24,055 bases of DNA from positions 26,970 through 51,024 of the forward strand of contig CAJTPP010000009.1 in the NCBI GenBank assembly GCA_910578235.1, given 5' to 3'. The translations under genes and the position numbers were made by a program. The notes beneath the pieces are model-generated. The model did not search any database, was not told the DNA's origin, and saw only the letters and a program-made list of their open reading frames with translations. The DNA comes from an uncultured Clostridia bacterium (lineage in GTDB: Bacteria > Bacillota > Clostridia > UBA1381). Positions 1 to 9,030 of this stretch are shown here, one piece after another; position 1 is the stretch's first letter; every line of letters begins with the position of its first letter.

Positions 1-1
1 C

Positions 2-2362
2 TATAATTCATTCGTCGTTGACGGTACAGATATGGCTCTTTACGGAGAACAGATAAACGATCTTGTCGTTTTTGTTGACGCAACCGCTATTGAGGGCTGG
101 TGGTATGAAGGAGCAGGCATTTACCGTCATGTTAATCTTTATAAAAAGTCTCCGCTTCATATAGCGCATTGGGGCGTGTTTATTCATCCGGAAAAAAAGA
201 CCGCGGACGTATGGGACGCGCTTACAGATACCACTATTGAAAATTCATCATATATAAACAGGGATTTTCAATTGAAAACATACATTCTGGATAATAATGA
301 CAATATGGTAGGCAAAGCTGATAATGATTTTTCTGTCGCAGGCGGCAGCAGTACTGTCATAAAACAAAGTATCTTAACCTACAGCCCTTTACTTTGGGAT
401 ATTGACTCGCCAAATTTATATAAAATGGTAAGCGAGCTTTATGAGAACAACACACTTATTGATGTCCAGACAAACAACTTCGGTTTTCGTACAATCTCCA
501 TTGACGCCGATAAAGGCTTCTTTTTAAACGGCAGACACGTTCCCATATACGGCACCTGCAATCATCAGGATCACGCGGGTGTTGGTGTGGCTGTACCCGA
601 TAGTGTAAACGAATACAGAATTAAACTGCTAAAGGAAATGGGAAGTAATGCATACCGCTGCGCCCACGGCAATCCAAATCCCGAAATACTGGATTACTGC
701 GACAAATACGGTCTGCTTGTAATGGATGAAAACAGAAATTTCAACACAAGCGCTGACGGGATTAAACAAATTCAGGATATGGTCATGCGAGACAGAAATC
801 ATCCGTCAGTAGTCATGTATTCATTATTTAACGAAGAACCGCTTCAGGGGACACCGACAGGCCGCAAGCTCGCGCAAAAACTGCAATGTGAGATTAACAA
901 GCTCGACAATACCCGTTTTCTCCTCGGCGCAATGAATACCGGCGTAACAACGGACGGAGGAGCATGCGATCTGCTTGATATAACCGGCTTCAATTATATT
1001 ACTCACACATACGATGATTTCCGCGAAAAATATCCGTATATGCCTATGATAGGCAGTGAAAATGACAGCGCCTTTCAGACACGCGGAGTTTACAAAACAG
1101 ATCACAGCCGGAATATAATTGACTGCTATGACACCGAAGCGGCGGCATGGGGCAATACTTACCGGGATGGTTTCAGGCAAATAGACAGCCGCCCGCATAT
1201 TCTGGGTATGTTTATATGGACAGGCTTTGACTACAGAGGCGAGCCGACACCGTTTGAATGGCCGTCGATCAGTACACAATTCGGCATTATGGATACCTGC
1301 GGCTTTAAAAAAGACGCGTTTTATCTGAACAAAGCTTTCTTTACAGCCGAGCCTGTTATTCACCTTCTTCCCCACTGGAACTGGAATGAAGGCGATAATA
1401 TCCGGGTAATGATACATACAAACTGTCCCGAAGCTGAATTATTTCTTAATGAAATTTCTCTCGGCAAAAAAAAAGTTGATAAATATGATATGACCGACTG
1501 GCATGTACCGTTTGAAAAAGGGACACTAAAAGTCACAGGCTATAATAACGATGGTCATGCCGTATGCACAGACAAGGTTATTACATCTCAAAACGCGCAG
1601 AAAATTATTATTACTCCCTGCCGCGAGTTTGTATATAACGGCTGTGATGATGCTGCTGTGTTTAATATTTCTGTTATTGATAAAAATGGAATTGCCGTCC
1701 CCACTGCCGATAACCTTATTAAATTTACCGCTGAAGGCGGAGAAATCATCGGCATCGGCAACGGTGACCCAAACTCACACGAAGCTGACAAGGCAGAGGA
1801 GCGGCATCTTTTTAACGGATTATGTCAGGTAATTGCAAAGCAAACAGACGGAGCCGCAGCACTAACTATCACGGCTGTTTCAGACGGTTTGGAAAGCGCA
1901 TGTGCTACAATTGACGCAATAGAAAACGAGACTAAACTAACATTTATACCTTCCGTGCACGAGAGATATATCTCAAAATGGCGTCAGGCTGTAGATATAT
2001 ATACAACACGTCCCGATCCTAATGTTAAAATTGACGACAGCGACATGAACACCTGGGGAATTATAAACGCCGGAGGAAACTATGAGGAGAAATTCAAAAA
2101 CAGAACCGGATACGGACTTTATAAAACAAGTGTAAATATTTATGACTCCGACAATTTCATTGTATTTCGTGAAATAATGGGCGATGAGGTTGAAATTTTT
2201 ATAAATGGATATCAAAAATTTATCGGAGATTGCCAATGGGGCAAAAAAATAGAAATCGACATATCATCTGTCAGCGGAGATACAGATATAACAATTATCA
2301 TCAACAGCTCTAAAAAACAAAGCAATGCCGGCATTTTAAGACCTGTTGTCATAACGGATTAA
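2..2362 (+). CDS. Glycoside hydrolase family 2 protein (beta-galactosidase-like), 5' end outside window
   Basis: GH2 enzymes remove non-reducing beta-linked sugars by a retaining mechanism. The frame is open from base 2, ten codons before the first visible Met at base 32, so the N-terminal sugar-binding domain is partly missing and the true start lies outside the window. Numbering from that Met, residues 1-35 are the end of the jelly-roll domain, about 40-155 an Ig-like domain and about 165-440 the TIM barrel. The barrel holds the NEE motif (267-269, proton donor Glu268) and the SEN motif with the probable nucleophile Glu343. Ig-like modules follow (about 440-650, including a GNGDPNSHE stretch), then a C-terminal jelly-roll-like domain (about 680-776). 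No signal peptide can be judged because the N-terminus is missing. The family and catalytic residues are clear. The substrate (beta-galactoside, glucuronide or mannoside) is not. The gene ends at a hairpin terminator. Confidence 0.93.
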   Translation, partial: YNSFVVDGTDMALYGEQINDLVVFVDATAIEGWWYEGAGIYRHVNLYKKSPLHIAHWGVFIHPEKKTADVWDALTDTTIENSSYINRDFQLKTYILDNNDNMVGKADNDFSVAGGSSTVIKQSILTYSPLLWDIDSPNLYKMVSELYENNTLIDVQTNNFGFRTISIDADKGFFLNGRHVPIYGTCNHQDHAGVGVAVPDSVNEYRIKLLKEMGSNAYRCAHGNPNPEILDYCDKYGLLVMDENRNFNTSADGIKQIQDMVMRDRNHPSVVMYSLFNEEPLQGTPTGRKLAQKLQCEINKLDNTRFLLGAMNTGVTTDGGACDLLDITGFNYITHTYDDFREKYPYMPMIGSENDSAFQTRGVYKTDHSRNIIDCYDTEAAAWGNTYRDGFRQIDSRPHILGMFIWTGFDYRGEPTPFEWPSISTQFGIMDTCGFKKDAFYLNKAFFTAEPVIHLLPHWNWNEGDNIRVMIHTNCPEAELFLNEISLGKKKVDKYDMTDWHVPFEKGTLKVTGYNNDGHAVCTDKVITSQNAQKIIITPCREFVYNGCDDAAVFNISVIDKNGIAVPTADNLIKFTAEGGEIIGIGNGDPNSHEADKAEERHLFNGLCQVIAKQTDGAAALTITAVSDGLESACATIDAIENETKLTFIPSVHERYISKWRQAVDIYTTRPDPNVKIDDSDMNTWGIINAGGNYEEKFKNRTGYGLYKTSVNIYDSDNFIVFREIMGDEVEIFINGYQKFIGDCQWGKKIEIDISSVSGDTDITIIINSSKKQSNAGILRPVVITD

Positions 2363-2366
2363 CGCA

Positions 2367-2398
2367 AAAGGGACACTAAAGCATTTTAGTGTCCCTTT
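2367..2398. terminator. Bidirectional intrinsic terminator between convergent GH2 and GNAT genes
   Basis: A perfect 14-bp stem pairs AAAGGGACACTAAA (2367-2380) with its complement (2385-2398) around a GCAT loop. The outer A and T runs let it work on either strand. It begins 5 bases after the GH2 stop, and its last base is the last base of the GNAT stop codon. Its GGGACAC core recurs in the hairpin at 16693-16722. Confidence 0.85.
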
Positions 2399-2859
2399 CA
2401 TAATATTGTCTCCATCATTGTTGACTGAGGCTTAAGTCCAAGTTTTTCATAAAATTTCACGGCGCTTTCATTACAAGCCCACACATTAAGCGTCAGATTA
2501 TAACAGCCTATTGTCCTTGCGTATTCCTTTACATATTCATACAGTACAGTTCCGACATGCTGACCGCGCGCGTTTTCATCAACACACAAATCATCTATGT
2601 ACAATGTTTTTATGTCTGTCATATTATGATTTCTATTCTCCTTTATAACGCAAAAAGCATACCCTAAAACCACTTTTTCCTCCGCTACAAATATAGGACG
2701 CATATCGTTTTTTATAAGCTCATTAAGCTCGTCATCATCATATTTACGGCAATTACTTTTGAACAAATCGGGTCTGCCGTTATAATGAACTGTGAGCACC
2801 TGATTTAACAAATCTTTTATTTTATCCGCATCTCTTTGCTCCGCTCTGCGTATTCTCAT
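2398..2859 (-). CDS. GNAT-family N-acetyltransferase
   Basis: A single GNAT domain fills the whole 153-residue protein. Such enzymes move an acetyl group from acetyl-CoA to an amine on a small molecule or protein, in the cytoplasm. The N-terminus (MRIRRAEQRDADKI) is a typical first GNAT strand and helix. The acetyl-CoA pyrophosphate-binding motif A is seen in VDENARGQHVGTVLYEYV, and NVWACNESAVKFYEKLG is the usual motif B ending. An upstream in-frame Met at 2895 exists, but GGAGG at 2868-2872 sits 8 bases before the Met at 2859, so that start is preferred. It lies 68 bases downstream of mgtE and is separated from it by a terminator. The acceptor cannot be predicted. Confidence 0.88.
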   Translation of the reverse strand: MRIRRAEQRDADKIKDLLNQVLTVHYNGRPDLFKSNCRKYDDDELNELIKNDMRPIFVAEEKVVLGYAFCVIKENRNHNMTDIKTLYIDDLCVDENARGQHVGTVLYEYVKEYARTIGCYNLTLNVWACNESAVKFYEKLGLKPQSTMMETIL

Positions 2860-2867
2860 ATCATATT

Positions 2868-2872
2868 CCTCC
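2868..2872 (-). promoter_or_regulatory. Ribosome-binding site that fixes the GNAT start
   Basis: GGAGG on the minus strand lies 8 bases upstream of the ATG at 2859. It overlaps an earlier in-frame ATG (codon 8 of the longer reading), which argues against the longer 165-codon reading from 2895. Confidence 0.7.
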
Positions 2873-2905
2873 ATATATAAATTCGTTATTCCCATATTTG
2901 TACAA

Positions 2906-2929
2906 AAATGAGCGCGTACGCGCTCATTT
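2906..2929 (-). terminator. Palindromic intrinsic terminator at the end of mgtE
   Basis: A perfect 24-bp palindrome (AAATGAGCGCGT and its complement) overlaps the last two bases of the mgtE stop codon. On the minus strand it runs into a TTTTT tract. It ends the long minus-strand gene run before the GNAT gene. Confidence 0.85.
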
Positions 2930-4292
2930 AAATTATGTTAGCAAATATTATTGTCGCTATATTAAAATATATAAACAGCGAACAGCAGTCCACAATAGTA
3001 GTTATGAGCGGTGTTGCCATCAAGGCGGGGTCAAGACGCGCCCTTTTGGCAAGCATAGGCAACATCGCGCCTATCATTTTTGACAGAATAACAGTCGCGA
3101 TAATAGACAATGCTATAGTCAGTGCAAGCAGTATATTTTGTGAATACATTAAATAAATTCTGATACCATTTACTACTGCGAGAACTGAACTTACTATAAT
3201 TGATATGCGAAATTCCTTTAACACCACCTTGAAGAAATCAGCAAAATGAATTTCATCAAGCGCAATACCGCGTATTATAAGCGTTGAACTTTGCGCCCCA
3301 CAGTTGCCGCCCGTATCCATTATCATAGGCATGAACGAAACTAAAAGCGGTACCGCCGCAAACGCTGCCTCATATTTATTCGTTATAATCTGCGTCAGCG
3401 TTGCGGAAATTGTCAATATCAAAAGCCAGCCTATTCTGCTTCGGGCATGTTTCCATATACCTGTTCTGAAATATGTTTCCTCATTAGGCGCAATGGCCGC
3501 CATTCTCGAAAAATCTTCGGTATTCTCCTCCTGGATAACATCCATAGCGTCATCAAAGGTAACAATACCCACAAGCCTGTTGTCTCTGTCCACCACAGGC
3601 AAGGCCAGAAAATTATATTTCTGAAACATATTTCCTACAAGCTCTTTATCCTCATGAGTATTCACACTGATTATATTTGTTTCCATTATATCAGAAATAC
3701 TGTCATCTTCATCGGCAATAAACAAATCCTTAACCGTCACAACGCCGATCAGTTTTCTGTTTTCAGTCACATAACAGGTATAAATAGTCTCTTTGTTCAC
3801 ACCCACTCTGCGTATCTTATCAAAAGCCTCACTTACCGTCATATCCTTATGCAGACTGACATACTCTATAGTCATTATACTTCCGGCACTGTCGCGCGGA
3901 TATCGCAGAATATCATTAATAGCTCTGCGCTCACCTGTTGTCGAGTTCTTTAATATCCTTGACACGACATTTGCCGGCAGCTCTTCAATAAGATCAACCG
4001 TATCGTCTATATACAGCTCATCAAGCATATCTCGTAATTCTTTGTCGGTGAACATTCCTATAAGATGCCGGCGCATGTCGGTATTCATATGAGCAAAAGT
4101 TTCCGCCGCAAGATCCTTGGGCAGAAGTCTGTATAAAATCATAAAATCCGCGCGCTCGCCAAAATTCTCACCGAAAAGCTCCTCAAACAAAACTGCCAAA
4201 TCAGCCGCGTTTTCCTGACTTACAATATTTTTTACCTCGCCAAACTTTTTCTCATTTAAAAGACGGTTTATTCTGTCTAACAAATCCTCCAT
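2928..4292 (-). CDS. mgtE: MgtE-family magnesium transporter
   Basis: MgtE is a homodimeric Mg2+ channel of the inner membrane, gated by Mg2+ binding to its cytosolic domains. All parts are present: an N-terminal helical domain (about residues 1-130), two CBS domains (about 135-255), a connecting plug helix (about 258-280) and five C-terminal membrane segments. The conserved DTGGNCGAQS stretch and the LDPALMATPLITTIVD segment are both there. The Asp of the second corresponds to the pore Mg2+ ligand of the Thermus protein. The Met at 4292 is preferred over the one at 4307 because GGAGTGA lies at proper spacing before it, whereas the upstream ATG has no spaced site. Length (454 residues) is normal. 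It is last in the operon, 35 bases after the epimerase, and no room is left for an M-box riboswitch. Confidence 0.95.
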   Translation of the reverse strand: MEDLLDRINRLLNEKKFGEVKNIVSQENAADLAVLFEELFGENFGERADFMILYRLLPKDLAAETFAHMNTDMRRHLIGMFTDKELRDMLDELYIDDTVDLIEELPANVVSRILKNSTTGERRAINDILRYPRDSAGSIMTIEYVSLHKDMTVSEAFDKIRRVGVNKETIYTCYVTENRKLIGVVTVKDLFIADEDDSISDIMETNIISVNTHEDKELVGNMFQKYNFLALPVVDRDNRLVGIVTFDDAMDVIQEENTEDFSRMAAIAPNEETYFRTGIWKHARSRIGWLLILTISATLTQIITNKYEAAFAAVPLLVSFMPMIMDTGGNCGAQSSTLIIRGIALDEIHFADFFKVVLKEFRISIIVSSVLAVVNGIRIYLMYSQNILLALTIALSIIATVILSKMIGAMLPMLAKRARLDPALMATPLITTIVDCCSLFIYFNIATIIFANII

Positions 4293-4297
4293 CAACG

Positions 4298-4304
4298 TCA
4301 CTCC
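4298..4304 (-). promoter_or_regulatory. Ribosome-binding site for mgtE
   Basis: GGAGTGA on the minus strand places its GGAG 8 bases before the ATG at 4292. It lies inside the reading that would start at 4307, so it supports the shorter protein. Confidence 0.6.
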
Positions 4305-4327
4305 CATCTTCTAAATTTTATACAGTT

Positions 4328-5482
4328 TTATTTTACCGAAAAGTTTTCAGGACGGCTGTCTCTCAGACCAAACGCATGCAGTATAGCCTCAGCTGTTCTC
4401 TTTGACGCCTTACCGTCACCGTAAGGATTTGCCGCGCGCGCCATTTTATTATATGCGTCCTTATCGTCAAGCAGTTCTTTTGCCAGACGTACAATATCCT
4501 CTCTGTCCACGCCCGCAATTTTGACCGTGCCGGCCGCTACCGCTTCCGGACGTTCCGTTTCCTTTCTCAGCACAAGAACGGGCTTGGCAAGCGCGGGAGC
4601 CTCCTCCTGTATGCCGCCGCTGTCTGTCATTACCATAAACGATCTCGCCATTGCGTTATGGAGATCCTCCACATCAAGAGGATCAATGAGATGTACTCTG
4701 TCCAGCTCTCCGAGTATTTTAAACGCAATCTCCCGCACAGCCGGATTGAGATGTACAGGATATACAAGCTCAACATCCTCATACTCTGTAACAAGCCGCT
4801 TCAGCGCATTACAGATATTTTCAAGAGGCTCACCAAGATTTTCACGTCTGTGAGCCGTTACAATTATTACTCGCCTGTTTTCAAAATCAATATTATTAAG
4901 ACACTCATCCTTAAAGCTATAATCATCACGGACGGTTGTTTTCAAAGCGTCTATAACTGTATTACCCGTAATATAAATAATATCATCGCTCACATTTTCT
5001 TTAAAAAGATTTTGTCTGTTCTGCTCTGTCGGAGAAAAATTCAGATCCGCAATTCTTCCTGTAAGCTGGCGGTTCATTTCCTCAGGGAACGGAGAATACT
5101 TATCATATGTTCTGAGTCCGGCTTCAACATGACCTACCTTTACCTGATTATAAAAAGCGGCAAGCGCGGCAACAAAGCTCGTGGAGGTATCGCCGTGCAC
5201 AAGAACAATATCAGGCTGTTCCTTTTTTATAACCTCGTCAAGTCCTTCCAGAACTCTTGCCGTTATACCTGTGAGACTTTGCCTTGTCTTCATTATATCA
5301 AGATCATAGTCAGGTTTTATTCCGAAAATCTCAAGCACCTGATCAAGCATCTGTCTGTGCTGAGCCGTTACACATACTATCGGCTCAATTTCATCATATT
5401 TTTTAAGTTCCAGCGCAAGCGGAGCCATTTTAATAGCCTCGGGTCTTGTGCCGAATACTGTCATAACCTTTATTTTTTTCAT
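4328..5482 (-). CDS. wecB: UDP-N-acetylglucosamine 2-epimerase (non-hydrolysing)
   Basis: This enzyme interconverts UDP-GlcNAc and UDP-ManNAc in the cytoplasm, supplying ManNAc for wall teichoic-acid linkage units or other surface polysaccharides (called MnaA in Bacillus). Family motifs are clear: GTRPEAIKMAPLA near the N-terminus, VHGDTSTSF, HVEAGLRTYDKYSPFPEE, TAHRREN, and the UDP-binding DSGGIQEEAP followed by the ETERPE stretch. Length (384 residues) is typical. The start codon overlaps the stop of the upstream glycosyl-phosphate transferase by 4 bases (ATGA), with a purine-rich GGAGGGTGAGG site, so the two are translationally coupled. That pairing supports a shared role at the first steps of a wall polymer. 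Confidence 0.96.
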   Translation of the reverse strand: MKKIKVMTVFGTRPEAIKMAPLALELKKYDEIEPIVCVTAQHRQMLDQVLEIFGIKPDYDLDIMKTRQSLTGITARVLEGLDEVIKKEQPDIVLVHGDTSTSFVAALAAFYNQVKVGHVEAGLRTYDKYSPFPEEMNRQLTGRIADLNFSPTEQNRQNLFKENVSDDIIYITGNTVIDALKTTVRDDYSFKDECLNNIDFENRRVIIVTAHRRENLGEPLENICNALKRLVTEYEDVELVYPVHLNPAVREIAFKILGELDRVHLIDPLDVEDLHNAMARSFMVMTDSGGIQEEAPALAKPVLVLRKETERPEAVAAGTVKIAGVDREDIVRLAKELLDDKDAYNKMARAANPYGDGKASKRTAEAILHAFGLRDSRPENFSVK

Positions 5483-6633
5483 TTGTCCTCACCCTCCTGT
5501 ATTTCAGCTGTCTGCTGATCCTTATGCTCGTGCGAATGCGTGTATGTGTTTCTTAACAGACCTCCGATCAAAATCAGTATCAGCATGGCAATTACAACCA
5601 GCAGCGCTCTAAGCACTCCGCTTTCCGCAAGCAAAACCGCCGTTATGCCAAGAACGCCGCTTATAGCGTATAAAATAAACACTGTCTGCTTTTGTGTAAA
5701 ACCCATATCAACCAGCCTGTGATGCAAATGTCCTCTGTCAGCTTTCATAGGGCTTTCTCCGCGCATAATTCTCCGTATCATTGCGAATGAAGCGTCAAAC
5801 AAAGGTAGTCCGAGAATTAATAGCGGTACCGCGAATGATATTACCGCATAACTTTTAAACACTCCCTGTATGGACAGCGTCGCCAGCATAAACCCTAAGA
5901 AAGTAGAGCCTGTATCACCCATAAATATTTTCGCGGGATTGAAATTAAACGGCAAAAAACCGAAACACGAACCCATAAGAGCAAGTCCAAGAATTGCTAT
6001 CTGATATTCTCCCACTCTGATCGAAATAAACACAAGAGACACTGACATAATAGCGCTGACTCCGGCCGCCAGTCCGTCAAGACCGTCTATAAAATTCACG
6101 GCATTTGTAATAAACACGATCCAAAGCACAGTGACAATAACCGACAGCCACTCCGGCAGCACCCAGTATGGATTATCACTCAAAAAATTAGGATTGGTAA
6201 AAACATCTATCCTTATATCTCCCACAAAAATCACTATCAACGCAGCCGCAATTTGAACAACAAACTTCAGCTTTGCCGGCAAATCCTTACAGTCGTCTAT
6301 AAAACCCATCACGACTATTACAGCAAGCGCCATAAACATACCCGTTGTCTGACGGCTTGCGAATGTATACTGTGACCAGAACTGTGAATCGCCACTTATC
6401 TTTGAAAATATCATTATTATTGCAAGAGGAATTATAAAACCAAAAACCATTGCCAGTCCGCCGATACGGGGTATAGGTTTTTTATGCATCCTTCTTGCGT
6501 CTCTCGGCTTGTCAACAGCGCCTTCACCTATTTTAAACGCCATTTTCCGCACATTCGGCGTTGCCACAAAAGTGAATATAAACGCTGACACAAAAGTAAA
6601 AATCATAAGTATTGCAAAACTTCCTGTATTCAT
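5479..6633 (-). CDS. Undecaprenyl-phosphate GlcNAc-1-phosphate transferase (WecA/TagO-type, MraY family)
   Basis: This polytopic membrane enzyme moves a sugar-1-phosphate, usually GlcNAc-1-P, from UDP-sugar to undecaprenyl phosphate, starting a surface polymer. About ten or eleven hydrophobic segments span the 384 residues. The catalytic motifs are all visible: DDCKD (113-117), NAVNFIDGLDG (177-187), FMGDTGS (237-243) and HLHHR (302-306). The HLHHR form and the coupled UDP-GlcNAc 2-epimerase point to WecA/TagO rather than to MraY of peptidoglycan synthesis. The C-terminal tail is charged and His-rich (HSHEH). GGAGG lies 5 bases before the ATG. It starts 12 bases after trpS, inside the operon. 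Confidence 0.94.
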   Translation of the reverse strand: MNTGSFAILMIFTFVSAFIFTFVATPNVRKMAFKIGEGAVDKPRDARRMHKKPIPRIGGLAMVFGFIIPLAIIMIFSKISGDSQFWSQYTFASRQTTGMFMALAVIVVMGFIDDCKDLPAKLKFVVQIAAALIVIFVGDIRIDVFTNPNFLSDNPYWVLPEWLSVIVTVLWIVFITNAVNFIDGLDGLAAGVSAIMSVSLVFISIRVGEYQIAILGLALMGSCFGFLPFNFNPAKIFMGDTGSTFLGFMLATLSIQGVFKSYAVISFAVPLLILGLPLFDASFAMIRRIMRGESPMKADRGHLHHRLVDMGFTQKQTVFILYAISGVLGITAVLLAESGVLRALLVVIAMLILILIGGLLRNTYTHSHEHKDQQTAEIQEGEDK

Positions 6634-6645
6634 AATATCCTCCGT

Positions 6646-7647
6646 TTATATCACAAAGCCTACTTTTTTGTATACCTTAGCTAAGGTTCTTCCTGAAATA
6701 CGGCGCGCGCTTTCCGCGCCCTTCGCGCATATATCCGTAAGATATTTTTTATCTACCATCAAACGGTCAAATTCAGCGCGTATCGGACGCATCGTTTCAA
6801 CAACGGCCTCGGCTACATCAGCCTTAAAATCGCCGTACCCCTTGCCCGCGTAATCATTGGCCACGTCATCAATCGCGCGTCCCGTTACCGATGACATAAT
6901 ACTTAGCAGATTATTTATTCCCGCTTTTGTATCATCACCCTCACGGTATTCAACAACACCCTCGCTATCCGTAACCGCGCTCTTTATCTTCTTCGCTATT
7001 ACATTCATATCATCAAGCATTGAAATATACGCTTTCGGATTTGGATCCGATTTTGACATTTTCTTTGTCGGTTCCTGCAGACTCATAATATTTGCTCCCA
7101 CCTTCGGCAGCATACCCTCAGGAATTTTAAATACATCTCCGTATATCGAGTTAAATCTCTGCGCTATATCGCGGCAGATTTCAATATGCTGCATCTGATC
7201 CTTGCCGACAGGAACATAATCCGTCTGATACAACAGAATATCAGACGCCATAAGGACAGGATATGTAAAAAGTCCGGCGTTAATATTCTCGGCATGACGT
7301 GATGATTTATCCTTAAACTGAGTCATCCTCTGCAATTCGCCCATATAGGTATAGCAGTTTAGCACCCATGCAAGCTCGGCGTGAGCGCTGTTGTGAGATT
7401 GTATAAAAAATATATTCTCCTCCGGATCTATTCCGCACGCAATATACAGTGCCAGAAGCTCCAGAGTTCTGCGCCTTAATTCTGCCGGTGTCTGCCTCAC
7501 CGTGATTGTATGCATATCCATCATTGCGTAGATGCAGTGATAGTCATTCTGCAAATTTACCCACTGACGTATAGCTCCGAGATAATTACCAAGCGTCAGA
7601 TTTCCCGATGGCTGTATGCCTGAAAATATTATTTTCTTATCGTCCAT
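6646..7647 (-). CDS. trpS: Tryptophanyl-tRNA synthetase
   Basis: A class Ic synthetase that charges tRNA-Trp in the cytoplasm. The HIGH-equivalent TLGN sits at 18-21 within GIQPSGNLTLGNYLGAI, the GKDQMQH substrate-binding segment at 148-154 and KMSKS at 196-200. At 333 residues it has the usual length of bacterial TrpRS. The start is supported by AAAGGAG 8 bases upstream of the ATG. It sits between an aminotransferase (20-base gap) and the glycosyl-phosphate transferase (12-base gap). Those gaps leave no room for a T-box leader, so it probably depends on upstream transcription. Confidence 0.97.
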   Translation of the reverse strand: MDDKKIIFSGIQPSGNLTLGNYLGAIRQWVNLQNDYHCIYAMMDMHTITVRQTPAELRRRTLELLALYIACGIDPEENIFFIQSHNSAHAELAWVLNCYTYMGELQRMTQFKDKSSRHAENINAGLFTYPVLMASDILLYQTDYVPVGKDQMQHIEICRDIAQRFNSIYGDVFKIPEGMLPKVGANIMSLQEPTKKMSKSDPNPKAYISMLDDMNVIAKKIKSAVTDSEGVVEYREGDDTKAGINNLLSIMSSVTGRAIDDVANDYAGKGYGDFKADVAEAVVETMRPIRAEFDRLMVDKKYLTDICAKGAESARRISGRTLAKVYKKVGFVI

Positions 7648-7667
7648 TGTTACTGCTCCTTTCAGCT

Positions 7668-8864
7668 TTACAGATTTTCAGTAAGCACTTCTCCAATCCG
7701 TCTTATACCTTCTTCTATATTCTCCAAGGTTGCAGACGAATAATTCAGTCTGAACATATTTGACGGGGCAAAAATATCCGTGGCAAAATTTGATCCCGGC
7801 ACAATAGCGACCTTTTTATCAAGGCATTTATCAACTATCGGTGTTATATCGTCAATAGAGGGACATTCGCACCAAAGGAATATACCGCCCTCTGGGACAA
7901 CCCACTTTACCTTTCCCGCGGGGAAATACTTTTCCATGCTTTCAACCATTTTAGCGCATTTTCTGCCGTACAATTCCCTGTTCTTTTCAATATATTTATC
8001 AATATCATACTTCTTCATAAATTCCACACACATAAGCTGCGTCAGCATTGGCGTATGAACATCGTTTACCTGTTTTAGCATTTCTATTTTCTCCGCAAGC
8101 GGCGCGGGGGCGACAATATAACCGAGCCGCATACCGGGTGACAAAATTTTTGAAAATGATCCGGCATAGATAACCCGTCCCTCTGTGTCAAGTGACTTGA
8201 CTGTCGGTACTTCCCCGCCCGAAAAACGTAAATCTCCGTAAGGATTATCTTCAAGAACAAGCACGTCATACTTTGAAGCAAGCTCCAGCAGCTTCTTTCG
8301 CTTGTCAAGCGTCATAGTGGTGCCTGTAGGATTTTGAAATGTCGGAATTGTGTAAATCATTTTTACATCACTGTTATTTTTAAGAGCTTCCTCAAGTCCG
8401 TCCATACTCATACCGTCATCTTCGACTCTCACGCCTATGAGCTGAGCCTCATACGTTCTGAAAGCGTTCAGACTGCCGATAAAACTCGGGCTTTCAACAA
8501 TAATCTTATCACCCTTGTTAAGCACTGCTTTTGCGGTAAGATCAATCCCTTGATTTGCGCCTGTCATAATCAAAACAGTATCGTTTTCGCTTACTGAGTT
8601 AACCTTTGCCGCGCGCGCCCTCGCGCAGTCCCGCATTTTCGGATAACCGTCTGTCGTACCGTATTGCAATGCGAGCGTAGGACTTGTCATAAGAATTTTA
8701 CCCGCGATTTTTGACAGTTCATCTGACGGAAACAACTCCGCCGCCGGATTTCCGCCCGCAAGCGAAATGATCTCAGGATCCGCCATACGCTTAAACATTT
8801 CACGGATTGCGGACCCTTTCATTGTTTTTACCCTGTCCGCCATATAATTTGTATATTCTCTCAT
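7668..8864 (-). CDS. PLP-dependent class I/II aminotransferase (2-aminoadipate/aromatic aminotransferase-like)
   Basis: A fold-type I aminotransferase of the LysN / KAT-II / MocR-like group. It would move the amino group of an amino acid to a 2-oxo acid such as 2-oxoglutarate. With the start at 8864 (398 residues), MREYTNYMADRVKTMKGSAIREMFK opens the protein as in relatives, followed by SLAGGNPAAELFP. Catalytic residues are the NPTG motif (178-181), Asp206 in LEDNPYG, the PLP-binding Lys239 in SFSKILSPGMRLGY and Arg246. A longer reading from a TTG at 8954 would add 30 Arg-rich residues unlike the family. GGAGAAGGAG precedes the chosen ATG, though with a long 13-base spacing, so the start is less sure than the function. 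The substrate is not predictable from sequence. Confidence 0.9.
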   Translation of the reverse strand: MREYTNYMADRVKTMKGSAIREMFKRMADPEIISLAGGNPAAELFPSDELSKIAGKILMTSPTLALQYGTTDGYPKMRDCARARAAKVNSVSENDTVLIMTGANQGIDLTAKAVLNKGDKIIVESPSFIGSLNAFRTYEAQLIGVRVEDDGMSMDGLEEALKNNSDVKMIYTIPTFQNPTGTTMTLDKRKKLLELASKYDVLVLEDNPYGDLRFSGGEVPTVKSLDTEGRVIYAGSFSKILSPGMRLGYIVAPAPLAEKIEMLKQVNDVHTPMLTQLMCVEFMKKYDIDKYIEKNRELYGRKCAKMVESMEKYFPAGKVKWVVPEGGIFLWCECPSIDDITPIVDKCLDKKVAIVPGSNFATDIFAPSNMFRLNYSSATLENIEEGIRRIGEVLTENL

Positions 8865-9030
8865 AAGTAAATATCGTCTCCTTCTCCAATGACCGAGTAA
8901 AAATTGTCCTGCCGCCGCAACACTTTCTTTCCGCGCCCTCAGACATGCTGCCAATCAAATTGCGGCTCCTCAGATAATATTCCGTACAATAATTAACCGA
9001 ATACGTTAACGCAAACAATTTCAATCCGTC

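Noticed and set aside
1516..1530. A 15-base match (AAAAGGGACACTAAA) inside the GH2 gene to the left arm of the terminator after it
   Set aside because: Here it encodes part of the beta-rich tail (EKGTLKV), no complementary arm follows, and a match of this length in A-rich sequence could be chance.
4293..4327. M-box riboswitch before mgtE
   Set aside because: Only 35 bases separate mgtE from the epimerase gene, far too short for the element.
4658..5518. Open frame of 286 codons on the plus strand across the epimerase gene
   Set aside because: It lies antisense to a gene with all family motifs, has no family-like features, and arises from codon bias on the opposite strand.
8865..8954. 30-residue N-terminal extension of the aminotransferase from a TTG codon
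   Set aside because: The extension is Arg-rich and unlike the family, and a GGAGAAGGAG site precedes the inner ATG.
8800..9024. A 74-codon frame on the minus strand filling the gap between glnS and the aminotransferase
   Set aside because: It starts at TTG without a ribosome-binding site, overlaps the aminotransferase start out of frame, and matches nothing recognisable.
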